Source: Branchiostoma floridae (Eukaryota; Chordata; Leptocardii; Amphioxiformes; Branchiostomatidae). From it: DNA of 64,000 nucleotides. Below are positions 35,201 through 46,800 of the stretch, piece after piece; the stretch's first letter is position 1; each line of letters begins with the position of its first letter. The notes under the pieces are model-generated. The model made no database searches, was not told where the DNA came from, and saw only the letters and a list, made by a program, of their open reading frames with translations. Position numbers and translations under genes: made by a program. The DNA lies in contig NC_049983.1 in the NCBI RefSeq assembly GCF_000003815.2, positions 11,493,491 through 11,557,490 of the forward strand. The letters run 5' to 3'.

Positions 35201-35440
35201 GTAAAGTCGTTCCGCCCCACCACCGGCGCCATTATGACCATGATAGCCCTCCATACGTGCGACAAGCTCAGCCTGTACGGACTGGGATACAACACCAAGT
35301 ACAGCAACCACTACTTCGATCGGAAGTACAAGAAGTTCAGAGTTGTTAGATTAAGTCATGATCACCAGAGGGAGATCAGGCTGTGGGATAGTTTGGACAA
35401 GGAAGGCATTGTGTACTGGTACAGAAGGGACGTGTTCTGA
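32271..35440 (+). CDS. ST6GalNAc-type alpha-2,6-sialyltransferase
   Basis: Seven exons: 32271-32419, 33065-33248, 33446-33626, 33785-33947, 34107-34224, 34337-34479, 35191-35440 (TGA). All phases agree; 395 aa. A type II Golgi enzyme of family GT29: short cytosolic start, signal anchor [16 protein letters not shown] (residues about 8-23), stem, catalytic domain. Sialylmotif L is at about 197-240 ([26 protein letters not shown]), motif S at about 322-345 ([17 protein letters not shown]), motif III around YSNHYFD, and motif VS is H369-x4-E374 in [10 protein letters not shown]. The L motif and the [10 protein letters not shown] segment point to the ST6GALNAC1/2 group, which adds sialic acid to O-linked GalNAc. 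The ATG chosen starts MLLRWKLL directly before the anchor; an in-frame upstream ATG at 32229 would add 14 residues. Confidence 0.9.
32713..32959. mobile_element. MITE in sialyltransferase intron 1
   Basis: Left end GGTGGTATCTCACTGCACTT and right end AAGTGCAGTGAGATACCACC are exact inverted complements, with further pairing of GGTGCGGCACTGCGG. 247 bp, no coding sequence. No target duplication was evident. Confidence 0.8.
34981..35145. mobile_element. MITE, TAGCCTGGGTACC ends, in sialyltransferase last intron
   Basis: Ends TAGCCTGGGTACCATTCG and ATAGTACCCAGGCTA are inverted; inner arms CCGGGG...TTGCACTC and GAGTGCAAGGAGCCCCCGG pair. Flanks CTTCAGAGA and TTTCAGACA agree at seven of nine positions, consistent with a 9-bp target duplication. 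Related to 53501-53730. Confidence 0.7.
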
Positions 35441-36547
35441 CAATTTTACGCTGATATATAATGTGTAGTTTTTTTTATTTGAAAATACGGTACAAAGTGA
35501 CTACACACTCAACTTTATAAAACTTATGTTGGTGCCACCGCTTATTAACACAAATGCAAAGGATAAGTTAATGCCAAATGAAGACCCAAAACAAGAAGAC
35601 ATCACTAACAGACGTTTAACCGTTAACTAGAAAGGTAACATTTGCAGGCAAATACGCAATGTTTGCCTTCACACGGTCTAGCTATAACGACCCAATACTC
35701 AATTAATTCTTACTAAACACATAGATATGTATATATGATGACAAGCACCTCCAGCTCTGTCCTGCTACTTGCTACATAGTGTAATTGAACACCACACAGA
35801 CGGTAGCGGTAACCATGGTGACCGGTGCAGGTCATTGACCTTTAAATTTGTCTGGAAACTGTGACTCGAAGAACAAAATTATTATTATCCGTGAAGGTTA
35901 ACATAGCAATTACTAAATTGTGAGATTTTCAAACCGTGGATATTATGTAGTGGAATTATGACATTCTAATCATTTAAAATAGTGATGGGTGCAGGGAATC
36001 ATTTAAAAACAAATGTGGTTGATAGAATAAAAGTAAGTAAAGTTACTCGATTAAATTATAGAATTCATAGAAAGAATGTGTATCTTCTTATTGTTGTCAG
36101 TACCCATCGGAAAGAGATGTTAAACTATAGTCATGGGGTCTCCGGTGTCCGTATCTACTGTCATCTCAGCTCACAGCACGGCAAAACAGCAACAAACACC
36201 CGGAAACAATGACAAGCTGTGCTGTCGCGAAAATTTGGTAGGTTGCTCTAGTACGTGGGCTTCACGAATTTCAATACTATACTACCTTCATAAACATAAG
36301 ACCTTCTAGATTAGACCCAACGCGCGTCGAATGCAGTTTTTTCCTAGGTTGGACCGTCGACCCTCCTTCAGTTTTCGAGTGGCCATCGATTTCGCGCCAT
36401 ACTGAGGTCAAAGTTCAAAGACCAGCTGAGTCGTTAGTAAGGATGTGACATAATACTCCCGTCCCGAGTACCTCATGTGATCGTCACTTTATGACTTCTC
36501 TTCAGGCCTTTTGGCAACTTATGGGCGTCTAAGACACCTGTGAGAAA
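35441..36547. other. Intergenic: sialyltransferase 3' region and carboxypeptidase promoter
   Basis: No coding frame. AATAAA at 36026 is a possible sialyltransferase polyadenylation signal. A DR1 element at 36405-36417 lies 131 bp upstream of the next gene's ATG. Confidence 0.5.
36405..36417. promoter_or_regulatory. DR1 nuclear-receptor element upstream of carboxypeptidase
   Basis: AGGTCA-A-AGTTCA, a near-ideal DR1 (HNF4 or PPAR/RXR type), 131 bp before the ATG. Confidence 0.45.
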
Positions 36548-39500
36548 ATGTTTTACGTAGCTGCCATCCTGATATGCCTGTCAGTGGCCCATACGGGCGG
36601 CACACACCTGCTGAACCCCAGGTTTCCGAGGCCGAAAGGTCCTGCCCTAAAGCCGCAGTACAGCTATGATACCAAGTACTTCACACAACCGGTAAGTTAC
36701 TCTTAGCTCTGTTATATCAAGGAGGTTAAAGAATCACTCTCTTTCTTTAACCTCCTTGGTTATATTTAAGAGAGATAAGATGCAGTTTTTTAAACGATTA
36801 TGAACACCAGAGGGGATACGGACACCAGAGGGGATACGGACACCACAGGGGGTATGGACACCACAGGGGGTACGGACACCACAGGGGGTATGGACACCAC
36901 AGGGGGTATGGGCACCATAGGGGGTACGGACACCACAGGGGGTGTGGATACCACAGGGGATATGAACACTACAGGGGGTACGGACACTCTTGGGGGTACG
37001 GACACTATTGGGGGTGGGGACACCACAGGGGTACGGACACTACTGGGGATATGAACACTGCAGGAGGTACGGACACTACTGGGGGTACGGACACAACAGG
37101 GGTATGGACACTACTGGGGTTATGAAGACTTTAGTGGGACAGACTGTACTGGGGTTACGGCCATCACAGGGGTACGGACACTACAGGGGATATGAATACT
37201 ACAGGACACTACTGCGGTACAGACACCACAGGGGGTACGGACAGAACAGGGGGTACGGACACCACCGGTACGGACATTACAGGGGTATGAACACTACAGG
37301 ATGTACCGACGCTACTGGGGGTGTGGACACTACAGGGGGTACAAGCAGGTACAGACACTACAGGGGGTACAAGCAGGTACAGACACTACTGCACATGTGG
37401 GTATGGACACTTCAGGGATATGGACACAACAAAAGTATGGACACTTCAGGCAGAGTCTAGATGTACGGTAATCTTTCCATGCATATTTCAGATGTTGACT
37501 TATCTTTAATGTGTTATTTCTTATTTCAATGCTGTACAGGTGGACCACTTCAGTTTCACCAGAACTGACACTTTTGACCAACGTTACCTTATAAACATGA
37601 AATACTTTGAAGGCACTGGAGGACCCATCTTTCTCTACACTGGGAACGAAGGTGACATCACAATGTTCTGTGACAACACGGTAAGTTGAAGATAACTTTC
37701 ATCACTGGTAATACATGTAGTCCATTGCAATATTCTGCTACTGCAGTGGTCCGAACACCATGCAGCTGCAATCAGTCTCTCTTCACATCTCTTCACCTTA
37801 TCCTTTTCATCACATGCTTCCTTAGCTCCCATAATTTTCTCTTTTCACTTTCATCTGACTCAAGGATTTCCATGTCATTCACTGCGTGATATTTCTGAGT
37901 CAAACAAGTGTCCTAAAATAGATTTGATTGCAACATTGATATTGTATCCTGTTCTTTGTTTGCTCACTTCAGGGCTTTATGTGGGACATTGCACCAAAAT
38001 TCAAGGCTCTAGTGGTGTTTGCTGAACACCGCTATTACGGAGAATCAATGCCTTATGGAAAAGATTCATACAAGGTAAAAGTATAGATTGCTGTTGATTT
38101 TCATCCAGAATGCTGCAGTTCAGTCCCCACAAACATATGACATTCCGACATTCCGTCTGTATTCAGATGACAATTACACTTATGAGTGATTTATTTAATA
38201 TGCAAATTGCCAATGATATACAGTATATCAGTGTACCATTGTGTACTTGTATCCTTAAACAAGAAATAACAATATCTTTGTTTCTCTGATCCACTAGGAC
38301 CCTGAGCACCTCGGCTACCTGACAGCAGAGCAGGCCCTGGCAGACTTTGCCCGACTCATCACCCACCTGAAGGCCAGCATCCCTGGCGCAGCGGACAGTC
38401 CTGTGGTGGCCTTCGGGGGGTCGTATGGAGGGATGCTGGCGGCCTGGTTCAGGATGAAGTATCCCAGCTCTGTCATCGGGTATCACACTTCTGTTTGTTC
38501 ACACTCAACTGTTACTCATGAAGTGCAAACTACATAAAGCATTTGTATTCTGTCTTCTTTACATACATCAATGAGATAAATAACATCCTTGCTTATTATT
38601 GGGTGGGCTGACTGCTCTCTTTTTGCAGCCAGTGCTGCAATTGTAAGAAGCTTACAAGTAGCCATGAACATGGGACAGTCTGCTCTATTGGTATTTCAAT
38701 ACTTCCGCAGCTGGTGTCAGCTGTTCTTTTATGTACTTATAAGAAACTCTCTCAGCAATGAAGAACAAGCAGTTCTGGAGAATAAACTTTCTGCACCTCG
38801 TAATGAGGAGGACTGAATATGATAATGATGCAAGAGACTATCTGTTTAGCCAAGGAACTTTCCTTGTTGTAACATAGTACTGCTGTGGAAATTTGAAAGT
38901 TGTGCTGCTTGTTGGTAGGTCTCTGGCTGCCTCAGCTCCTGTGTGGCAGTTTGAAGGTCTCACACCATGCGGAAGTTCATACTCCATCATTACTGAGGAC
39001 TTCCAGAAGGGAAGCCCTGGCTGTGAGACCTACATCCACAAGTCCTGGGACCTCCTCACTCAAATGGGACAAACAGGTTAGGGCTGTTTAATGTAATCAG
39101 CATACAGAGGTCATGGTAAACCAAGGAAATTTTGGATGGAATGAGTTAGGAGGGACATCAAGGTGTGCAGTCTAACTAGAGTGAGCCCGCTGGACAGACC
39201 CGCATCTGAACGGAGTATAAAGACCAGCCAATTGCTGCCTACCCTTTTCAGGGATCCCAGCAGCAGTATAATCAAATACTGGATACTACTATTACTGCTA
39301 CTACCATTCAATTCCTAACCCTTTATCCTCTGCCACTAATTTTTTCAGCTGATTTAAGATTCAAGAAGAATTTATTTCTTATGGCAATCTTGAATGTCGT
39401 GATCATTGGCATGAAGGTCTTAATATGGTAGATAATATGTAACAAAAAGTTTCTAATCCACTTGTCCCCTTATTCCCTCACAGCTGCTGGTAGAGAGAAG

Positions 39501-41324
39501 CTTTCCTCCATGTTCTCCCTGTGCTCTCCCCTCAACACAACAACCGATGTCGCCACGATGTCCAGTTGGCTGCTGAGCACTTGGTTCAACCTTGCCATGG
39601 TGAACTACCCTTACCCTGCCAGCTTCCTGGAGCCCCTACCAGGCTGGCCAGTCAAGGTGGGTCCCACAAGTTTGTACACTTTTATATATGATACTGTGAT
39701 GACAACTTTTCTAATTCTTCATGGTGATTGTTGACATAGCGACGAGCCTTATTTACCCTACTCTTAGTAGATAGGAGGACATACACATGTAACATGTACA
39801 GGTCTTGAGGTGAAAGTCCAGTGTGAAAGTCAAGTACTCAAAAAAGCTGAGCCACTTAATATAATTCTAATATAGGCTATCCTAACACAAGGGAAGTAGA
39901 GGGGTGTTCTCTAACTGATGATATTACTGGTATCACAAAAGTGAGGCCTTGAGATTGGAGCAATTTTACCTTGAAGTAGATCTACAGTGTATATGTGATT
40001 TTATATGTTACTCTGATCCCCTATTCACAGGAAGTGTGTTCACTCATCACCGCATCATCCAATGTTCTGGAGGGTATAGCTGCTGGAGCTATGCTGTACT
40101 ACAATTACACAGGCCAGGCTCCATGCCTCAACATTGAGGAGAGTGCAGTCAGCTCTCTGGGAGACCTTGGCTGGAGCTTCCAGGTAGGGCTGTGTATGAG
40201 GAACTCCTGGATACAGAAATGTCATCAATTATTTGTTCTGGAAGTTAGTGAGTTTTCACAGTTCACATTTGTCTGCTTTAAGACCCTTTTAGCATTCAGT
40301 TGTAGGATATACCCCTTTGATATTGTTGCTAAAGATAATGATGATAAGGTATTCACACCCTTCTTTTTAATCTTTAAAGAGCCAAGGTCCTACAAATTAT
40401 TCATACACATCTGACTGACAGTTGGAGTGTTAGTTTATCAGATGCTGATGATCAGATGGTCCATGAACAATATTCCTTTTTTTTCAGTTTTGTTCTGAGA
40501 TGGCCATGCCTTCCTGTACGGATGGGGTCCATGACATGTTTCCCCTCCAGCCATGGAACCTGACTACATACATCTCCCAGTGTAAGTCTACATGGAAGGT
40601 GACCCCTAGGCCATACTGGATCCTCCAACAGTTTGGTGGCAAAAACATTACTGCCGCCAGCAACATCATTTTCAGGTCAGCCTAGCTTATTCACAATGTT
40701 TCTCTAATTCGAGTTTTAAACATACTTCATTGTATCAAAGACAAGCCACAATCTTATAGTAGCCTAGTATTGTTAACTTATAGCTCTTCATTGCCCACAG
40801 TATAGGGTTCGAAGTCATTCAGCCTCCATTGTAGACTTTCGGAGCTGTGTTATTTTTTGGGGCAAGTGCTGATTTGCAATTTTCAATGAGATGGGCCACA
40901 TCAGCAAAATTCTTTCACTTGGACAACTGCCTTCCCTGTTACAAATGTTTGTAGTGGAGGGTGGTGTGCATTTGAAACTACATTTTCTTAAAATCTTGAC
41001 AAATGTAATTGTCTTCAATTTGATAGCATTGACTATTAAAGTGATGATACACAAAACCCTGAATCCTTGAATTTATCGTTGCATTTTTATATTTTTCACA
41101 TTTTTCCTTGTTGTAACAGTAATGGCCTGTTGGATCCGTGGTCAGCTGGGGGAGTGATGGAGTCTCTGTCAGACTCCCTGGTAGCCATCACCATCGCTGA
41201 CGGAGCCCACCACCTGGACCTGCGCTCCTCCAACCCTGCTGACCCGCAGTCTGTTATTGAGGCTCGGGAGCAGGAAGTTCAGATTATCAGGGAGTGGCTC
41301 CAAGATTACTACTCCAGTTTATAG
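36548..41324 (+). CDS. PRCP: Lysosomal Pro-X carboxypeptidase (peptidase family S28)
   Basis: Nine exons: 36548-36691, 37540-37680, 37973-38074, 38298-38479, 38919-39076, 39484-39656, 40031-40183, 40488-40675, 41120-41324 (TAG). Phases agree throughout; 481 aa. A signal peptide ([17 protein letters not shown]) starts the protein, followed by the S28 opening KYFTQPVDHFSF and [12 protein letters not shown]. The nucleophile elbow is GGSYGGM with Ser171; Asp419 (NGLLDPWS) and His444 (DGAHHLDLR) complete the triad, matching human PRCP S179, D430 and H455 in context and spacing. The enzyme removes C-terminal residues after proline in lysosomes or at the cell surface. Close relatives DPP7 and PRSS16 are alternatives, but the DPWS-GG and GAHHLDLR context fits PRCP best. 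Intron 1 holds an 18-bp minisatellite; AATAAA is at 41936. Confidence 0.9.
36711..36765. repeat. Short hairpin, AAGGAGGTTA arms, near splice donor
   Basis: GTTATATCAAGGAGGTTAAA and TTTAACCTCCTTGGTTATAT pair; it starts 19 bp after the exon 1 donor of the carboxypeptidase. Shares the CAAGGAGGTTA arm with 32098-32138. Confidence 0.7.
36798..37450. repeat. 18-bp minisatellite in carboxypeptidase intron 1
   Basis: About 35 imperfect copies of a GGACACCACAGGGGGTAC unit. Because 18 is a multiple of three, long repetitive frames (Thr-Asp-Thr-Gly-Gly and so on) open on both strands; I take these as artefacts. Confidence 0.95.
39111..39311 (-). repeat. Dispersed repeat, copy 2 (matches 10258-10420 inverted)
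   Basis: Reverse complement reads TAGTAGTATCCAGTATTTG, GATTATACTGCTGCTGGGATC, GATGTCCCTCCTAACTCATT, matching the copy at 10258. Located in carboxypeptidase intron 5. Confidence 0.6.
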
Positions 41325-41935
41325 AAGTTATAGTTGTCTGCCTTTATTTTGAAAGAGCACTTTATATAACCTTGCACAAACTGCATTTGTTTGGTGGTGT
41401 GTTAAACAATTGATATGTTTTAAATGAGCTTGTAAGTGTTTGAATTGATTATCGGACACTCTAATCAAATTTCTGTGCAATTCAGATTTTGTTTCCATGC
41501 ATACATGTATATATATGACTCTATAGTTTTACGTTTTAAGCACAAGGAGCTGCAAAAACTGAGATTACCAGGCTGATAGTTTTGTATACAATAAGCTAAA
41601 AACAATGTAATTTGCTGATTAATGTAAAGAACACTATTTTATGCATCACACTTTCTGCTAGGATTTTAAGAAAGGCTACAGGAGCTGTTCTGGCTATGTT
41701 TTATATTTGACTAAATGCAAAAGCAAACTTCCATTTGTGCTCAAGTTGCAATCATTCATTTACATGTATCATCAGCCCACTACTTGTGGAGAAACATTTA
41801 TCCCTATATACATTAGTTTGCATTTGGTCTACAACTTTGAGACTTAAAGTAAAGCTATGACTGTTATTTAGATGACTATAAGCCAGCAAGACAAGAACAT
41901 CAAAACCCTCCTACCGTGGGTTTGAAGATTTACTG

Positions 41936-41941
41936 AATAAA
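41936..41941 (+). terminator. Carboxypeptidase polyadenylation signal
   Basis: AATAAA, 612 bp after the stop. Confidence 0.4.
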
Positions 41942-43656
41942 GCTATCGTGATATAAGCCTTTAAATTTTTACTGTGTACACCTTTATTTTCAAAAAATCA
42001 ATATACAGTGATTCTTCCAGAGTACATTGTAGGTTGCATATTGCATGCGCAATAAAGCCATACCTTAATTTTCACTACTAGCTGAAGGCACATTGAGTTG
42101 AATATTGCTGAATACACTGTTATATCTAGTGACCGAGTTACAATTCACATTCATTCTAAAGTTCTTGCTCCAATATGATCACATGCTTCACACATCTGTC
42201 AGTTCCTCATTCAACTGTTTTGAATGGGAAAATTTGTCAATGAAACATGAGAGCCAAATGAAGAAACAAAAAAATTCTACCTGACAAGGAGTGTATACTG
42301 TTTACAGTCTTCCCTCAATCATGAATAATGTCAAAGTCTCATCAAATACTACCAATTCATAATTGTCCTTGAAATTGTGGCTCAAATGAGATAAAAGGAA
42401 TGAAGCTTAAAAATAAAACTGACAGACAACTGCCATTTCATCAAATACCACACTTTACATATGGTAGCAAAGGCATAATATAAAATGTCAATTTCATCAA
42501 CATTTGTGCCACACAGATACAAATCACTTACAATGTAGCTTCACCCATCATATAAAACCAGCATCAAATGTCTTCACACTGAAAGCCTTCAGTAGCTTGC
42601 TTTACAAATATGTATCAATTGAATGATTCACCATTAACTTTGCAAAAATACACATTGTCACAGAATGAACATACATCAAATAATGTGACTCTCAATAATT
42701 ATGAATTATCATTTCTAGTCAGCTAAGAAACTTTTCCATCTATAAGTACAATCAATGACTGTGTCACAAAGACTCAATTCTGCTGCAACAATATGGTCAG
42801 CACAGCTATGAAATACATTTTGGAAATGATAACTATACAAAGCACAGAATAGTAAACTCATTAATCTCAAAGCTCTTACATTGATAGCTTTCTGAAGCAA
42901 CATTTTCTTTGCAGCATTGCTTCACTTTGAATATACATGTACAAACATAAGGATGAAAACGAGGAAACTAAATCTTGGTGCCATGGAATGTCTACAATCA
43001 CTGATATGGATGTTCGATTTCTTACAAAGTCATTAATTATCACTGTGTAGGATTCACCCTTAATGATATCAATCAATATTATACAAATTTATTGAGACAT
43101 TGCAGTATTTTTGTCTGCAAAGTCTGTCAGTAAGTAAGTCTGCAAAAAATAACTCATTGAAGTCATTGATTCTTAAACAAGCTCACACTATTCCTTATTC
43201 ATCTGGAATGATTACAAAAATTCCTTTACACAAAATTCTGGAAATAAAGCAAAGTTTTTAAGTAGAAAATCACAATAAATGTATACCAAAATATATTTCA
43301 TAATCTTTGATAATTTCTACAAATTTCTGTCTATATCTATATCAGCTTAGAGCCTAAACTCACACCATACAAAAATTCTCTTCTAATTACCACACTCTGG
43401 AAAATATTCTATTCATGGTAATTCATATAAATCCTCTAAAACACTACTACATCCATCAGTTTTAAAACAAAATTCTGGTATTCTCTTTAATATTCATCAC
43501 GATAGCCCTAGCAACTTGTACAGCACAGCACTGTTATTTTTGTCTGTTGAATGAATACGTTTTTTTCACTATTTTTGTCTCACCACCACCGGTTTGCTAG
43601 GGCATCCTCACTCCCCTGGGCACAAAGTCCCGCGAGGGGCATTGCCCAGTATTACG

Positions 43657-43680
43657 TAGATAGATAGATAGATAGATAGA
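43657..43680. repeat. (GATA)n microsatellite
   Basis: About six GATA/TAGA units following a GC-richer segment (GGGCACAAAGTCCCGCGAGG), the arrangement often seen at the 3' end of truncated LINEs. Confidence 0.8.
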
Positions 43681-43870
43681 GCTGAAAAACATTTACTCTT
43701 AACCACTGAAAGGAACATATTCAAATGCTTTGGTCACACCCATCCAGATAGAACTGAAGTTGAGTCTAGGATTTACCACAACTTTGAACCTTGATGAAAA
43801 GCTTTGCATGTAGTAACTCCCTTGTAGTAAAACAGCTGCAGTTTCATTTCCATGTATCTACAGCACAGAC

Positions 43871-46800
43871 TCAGTCCATGTCCAAATGTTCCTGTCTGTG
43901 TCTCGCTCCCCAGTCTTCAACTGCAATCAAGTGGAAACATCATGTGAAGTCTGGTTCTCTTACCATTCTAGTTTCAATTTAATCACAAGCACACTGTTTG
44001 TCAATATGTAAATGTCCCTAAAATAAAAAGCAAGTAATATGATTCATAATATAAACTTCTTGTTATTTTTCAAATGTACAATGGGTAATATATCAAATGT
44101 GCAAAACATTATATTTAGATGGACAGAAAAATTATACAAAGCAGAAAAATGGGTTATGTACATGTATTACTAGGTATGTTACTAGCTATGTTACTCACTT
44201 TGACAGTCCCGTCCACAATAGAAGCGTGGATACTTGCTGCGGTTCTCTTTGCACCTAATAAGGAAAAGTCAATGAATGTGCTTTATAGCAACAAAATAAC
44301 TACTAGACAAACAAATTAAACCAACAATGCATCAACACTACTGTGTCCATGGGCCAGAAGTATTGTCAGATGGGCTGAATCAGTTGAAATACTGCTTTTT
44401 CCGGATACCAATCAAATTTACACTGAAAATCCTATACAACATACAACAACATTGTACACATTGATTGACATTAGGCATTTGTATCATCGCACATTGAATT
44501 CACTATGCTTCTCCATGAACATAATACATACTCCTTAGTTTCTCACTGACAGTATATGATTACAGACAACCCTCAATAGGATATTTTGTCCTCACCTTTG
44601 GCATTGTTTGAAGGTCCTGGGGTGGGGTTCAATCTGACCGCAGTTGGAACAGCTGCGCAGCTTCCCCGTCTTCCTCTTCCCTTCGGTGGCAGCTGGTAAT
44701 AATGGTATCACAGCGGCTGGTCGCCCAGGCGGTCCAGTGGTGCGGTCAGTCTTCTTGGCAAGGTAGTCAATGACTAGTTCATCACAGAGTTGGAGGGTTC
44801 CGTTTGAGGTGATCTCATCAAACTCCTCATGAGTCAGATCCCACCTCTCCTGGCAGGCCTACAAACATGAAACATTAGTATGAAGGAGAATTCTTATTAC
44901 ACAACCAGTAGGTACTTACACTGCTTACGTTTCAATGTCTCTCAGACACCTTTGTCAGAGCTTCTAACTGGAGTTCTGCTTCTCACGGCTTAGGTAGCCG
45001 ATGTAGGTGGTGAGAAGCAGAACTCAAGTTAGAAGCCCTGATAAAGGTGTCTGAGAGACATCAAAACGTAAGCAATGTAAGTACCTACTGATTGTGTAAT
45101 AAGAATTCTCCTTCACCCTTTATTCTACCAACCTGATGAAACTTTTTTTGGAGGAAACATTAGTACTTAAACCTGGGAGGATGTAAAAATCTTCAACACT
45201 AATAAAAAGCTTGGTAATGCAACTATCCAGATGCCATCAACAACCTTTGGCTGTACTCGTTGATTGACAGAGGGAAGTTCAGTGTTAAGATTGACAGCGG
45301 GTCCCATCTTTCTTTTTTGTCTGCAAATTTACCCTATCATTATCAATGGCTCAGTGACTTGCAAAAATCATGTGATGCTGGAGAAAACACTGGGTGTCAT
45401 TAAGAAATCAAAGATTCATCATCCATGGGCTTTCATGCTGTGTGACTGTCATTGATGTATTGCACAGACAAGTTGTATACATGAACGTACCTGCATTTCT
45501 CTAATCTTACTCATTGTCTCACTGACTCTCATCATGCCGACACGGTCCTGTTGACCTGGGTTGTCGGGGTTCTGTGGGACATACATGCCAATAAGGGCAC
45601 AACCTGGCCCCTCAATGTAGTCTTGTACAACAGGATTCATTCCTGTAGAGGAATAAAAGGTGAATGTTTATAATACAATGTACCATTTTCAGTATCTGTT
45701 ACTTGAAGACAGGAGAAGAGGAAACAAAGGCAGCACAAAAGAGCTGGCTCATCAGATGAGTGTTTCAAAATAGGAATAACAGGAGGAAGTTTGTCAGTGC
45801 CCTATGCTCCAAAGAAAGTGAAGAGGATTAAGTAAGTGGTACATGTAAGTCTTTTAGACTGGCTGGTAATGATAGATATTCAGGGATAGGCAATTGAAAT
45901 AAAACTCACCCTTTAAGAAAGGAGCAAACATTCCACTTTTGATCTTCTCGACAGCGTCTGCTCCCAGACCTTTGGGTGGTTGACCAGAGGATGGTTTCTT
46001 CTCTGAGTCACCAGCTTTAGGCTTTGCACTTGCACCCTCCTGCATATCTGCAGGTTTGCTGGACTGTGTAGGTTTGCTGGACTGCTTTTCTTTGGGTTTC
46101 TTTGTTGGGCTATCACCTGTGTGAAAAAATGATATGTAATGTCCTTCTATGTAACAGAAAAACATTCTAGTTAGAAAGTGACTTTGAAATCCTGTTGTAG
46201 AATAATGGTATCAAAATTAATACTGACAATATTTCATATATACTTTTTAGTCCTACAAACACTAACCTTTGACACGAATGCCATCATCCCCTGTGACTCG
46301 TATTCCATTGTCTTCACTTTTCTTTCTGGGGGAAGTCTCACTGCCTTTCTTCTTGGAGGAAGCCTCAAGCTCACTTATTTTCCTGGTGATAGCCTCACGA
46401 TCAATGACTTTTTTCTTGGAGGCAGCCTCGCTGTCTTTCTTTTTGGAGGAAGCGTCAACCTCAGTGCTGCTCTTCTTGACCTGTTCCTTCTTTCCTGCCT
46501 GTTGGTCGGGTGGTTTACCCAGTACTTTGATGCGTTTATTCATTTCACTTTCCAGTGGAATCCCAGGGGTGCCGGGTGGGTGGTACACGTTGATGATTCT
46601 AGCTCCTGGTGACAGTAGCTGCCCATCAAACATGATAGGATTCTCAACAGTGCTTGTCCGGACATATTTGGAGACGTCAATATTCTGTAGGATATCATCG
46701 TCCAAATTGGGTTTCCCCTGTGGAGGGATCCCCGCCATGAGTGCTACCTGCTCCGCGACAGCCTTAGCTCGCTGCTCCATCCTTTCCTCTTCCTCTGTCT

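Larger units (their letters stand above)
41325..43870. other. 3' UTRs of convergent genes and spacer
   Basis: AT-rich. The carboxypeptidase polyadenylation signal is AATAAA at 41936-41941. The rest is presumably 3' UTR of the MYND gene on the minus strand, plus a GATA microsatellite at 43657. No coding frame seen. Confidence 0.5.

Noticed and set aside
36790-37460. Thr/Gly/Asp-rich repetitive proteins on both strands
   Set aside because: Products of the 18-bp minisatellite in an intron; no start context or splice evidence.
38589-38816. 75-codon plus-strand frame in carboxypeptidase intron 4
   Set aside because: Preceded by TTTTTGCAG but breaks the enzyme's frame and has no recognisable domain.
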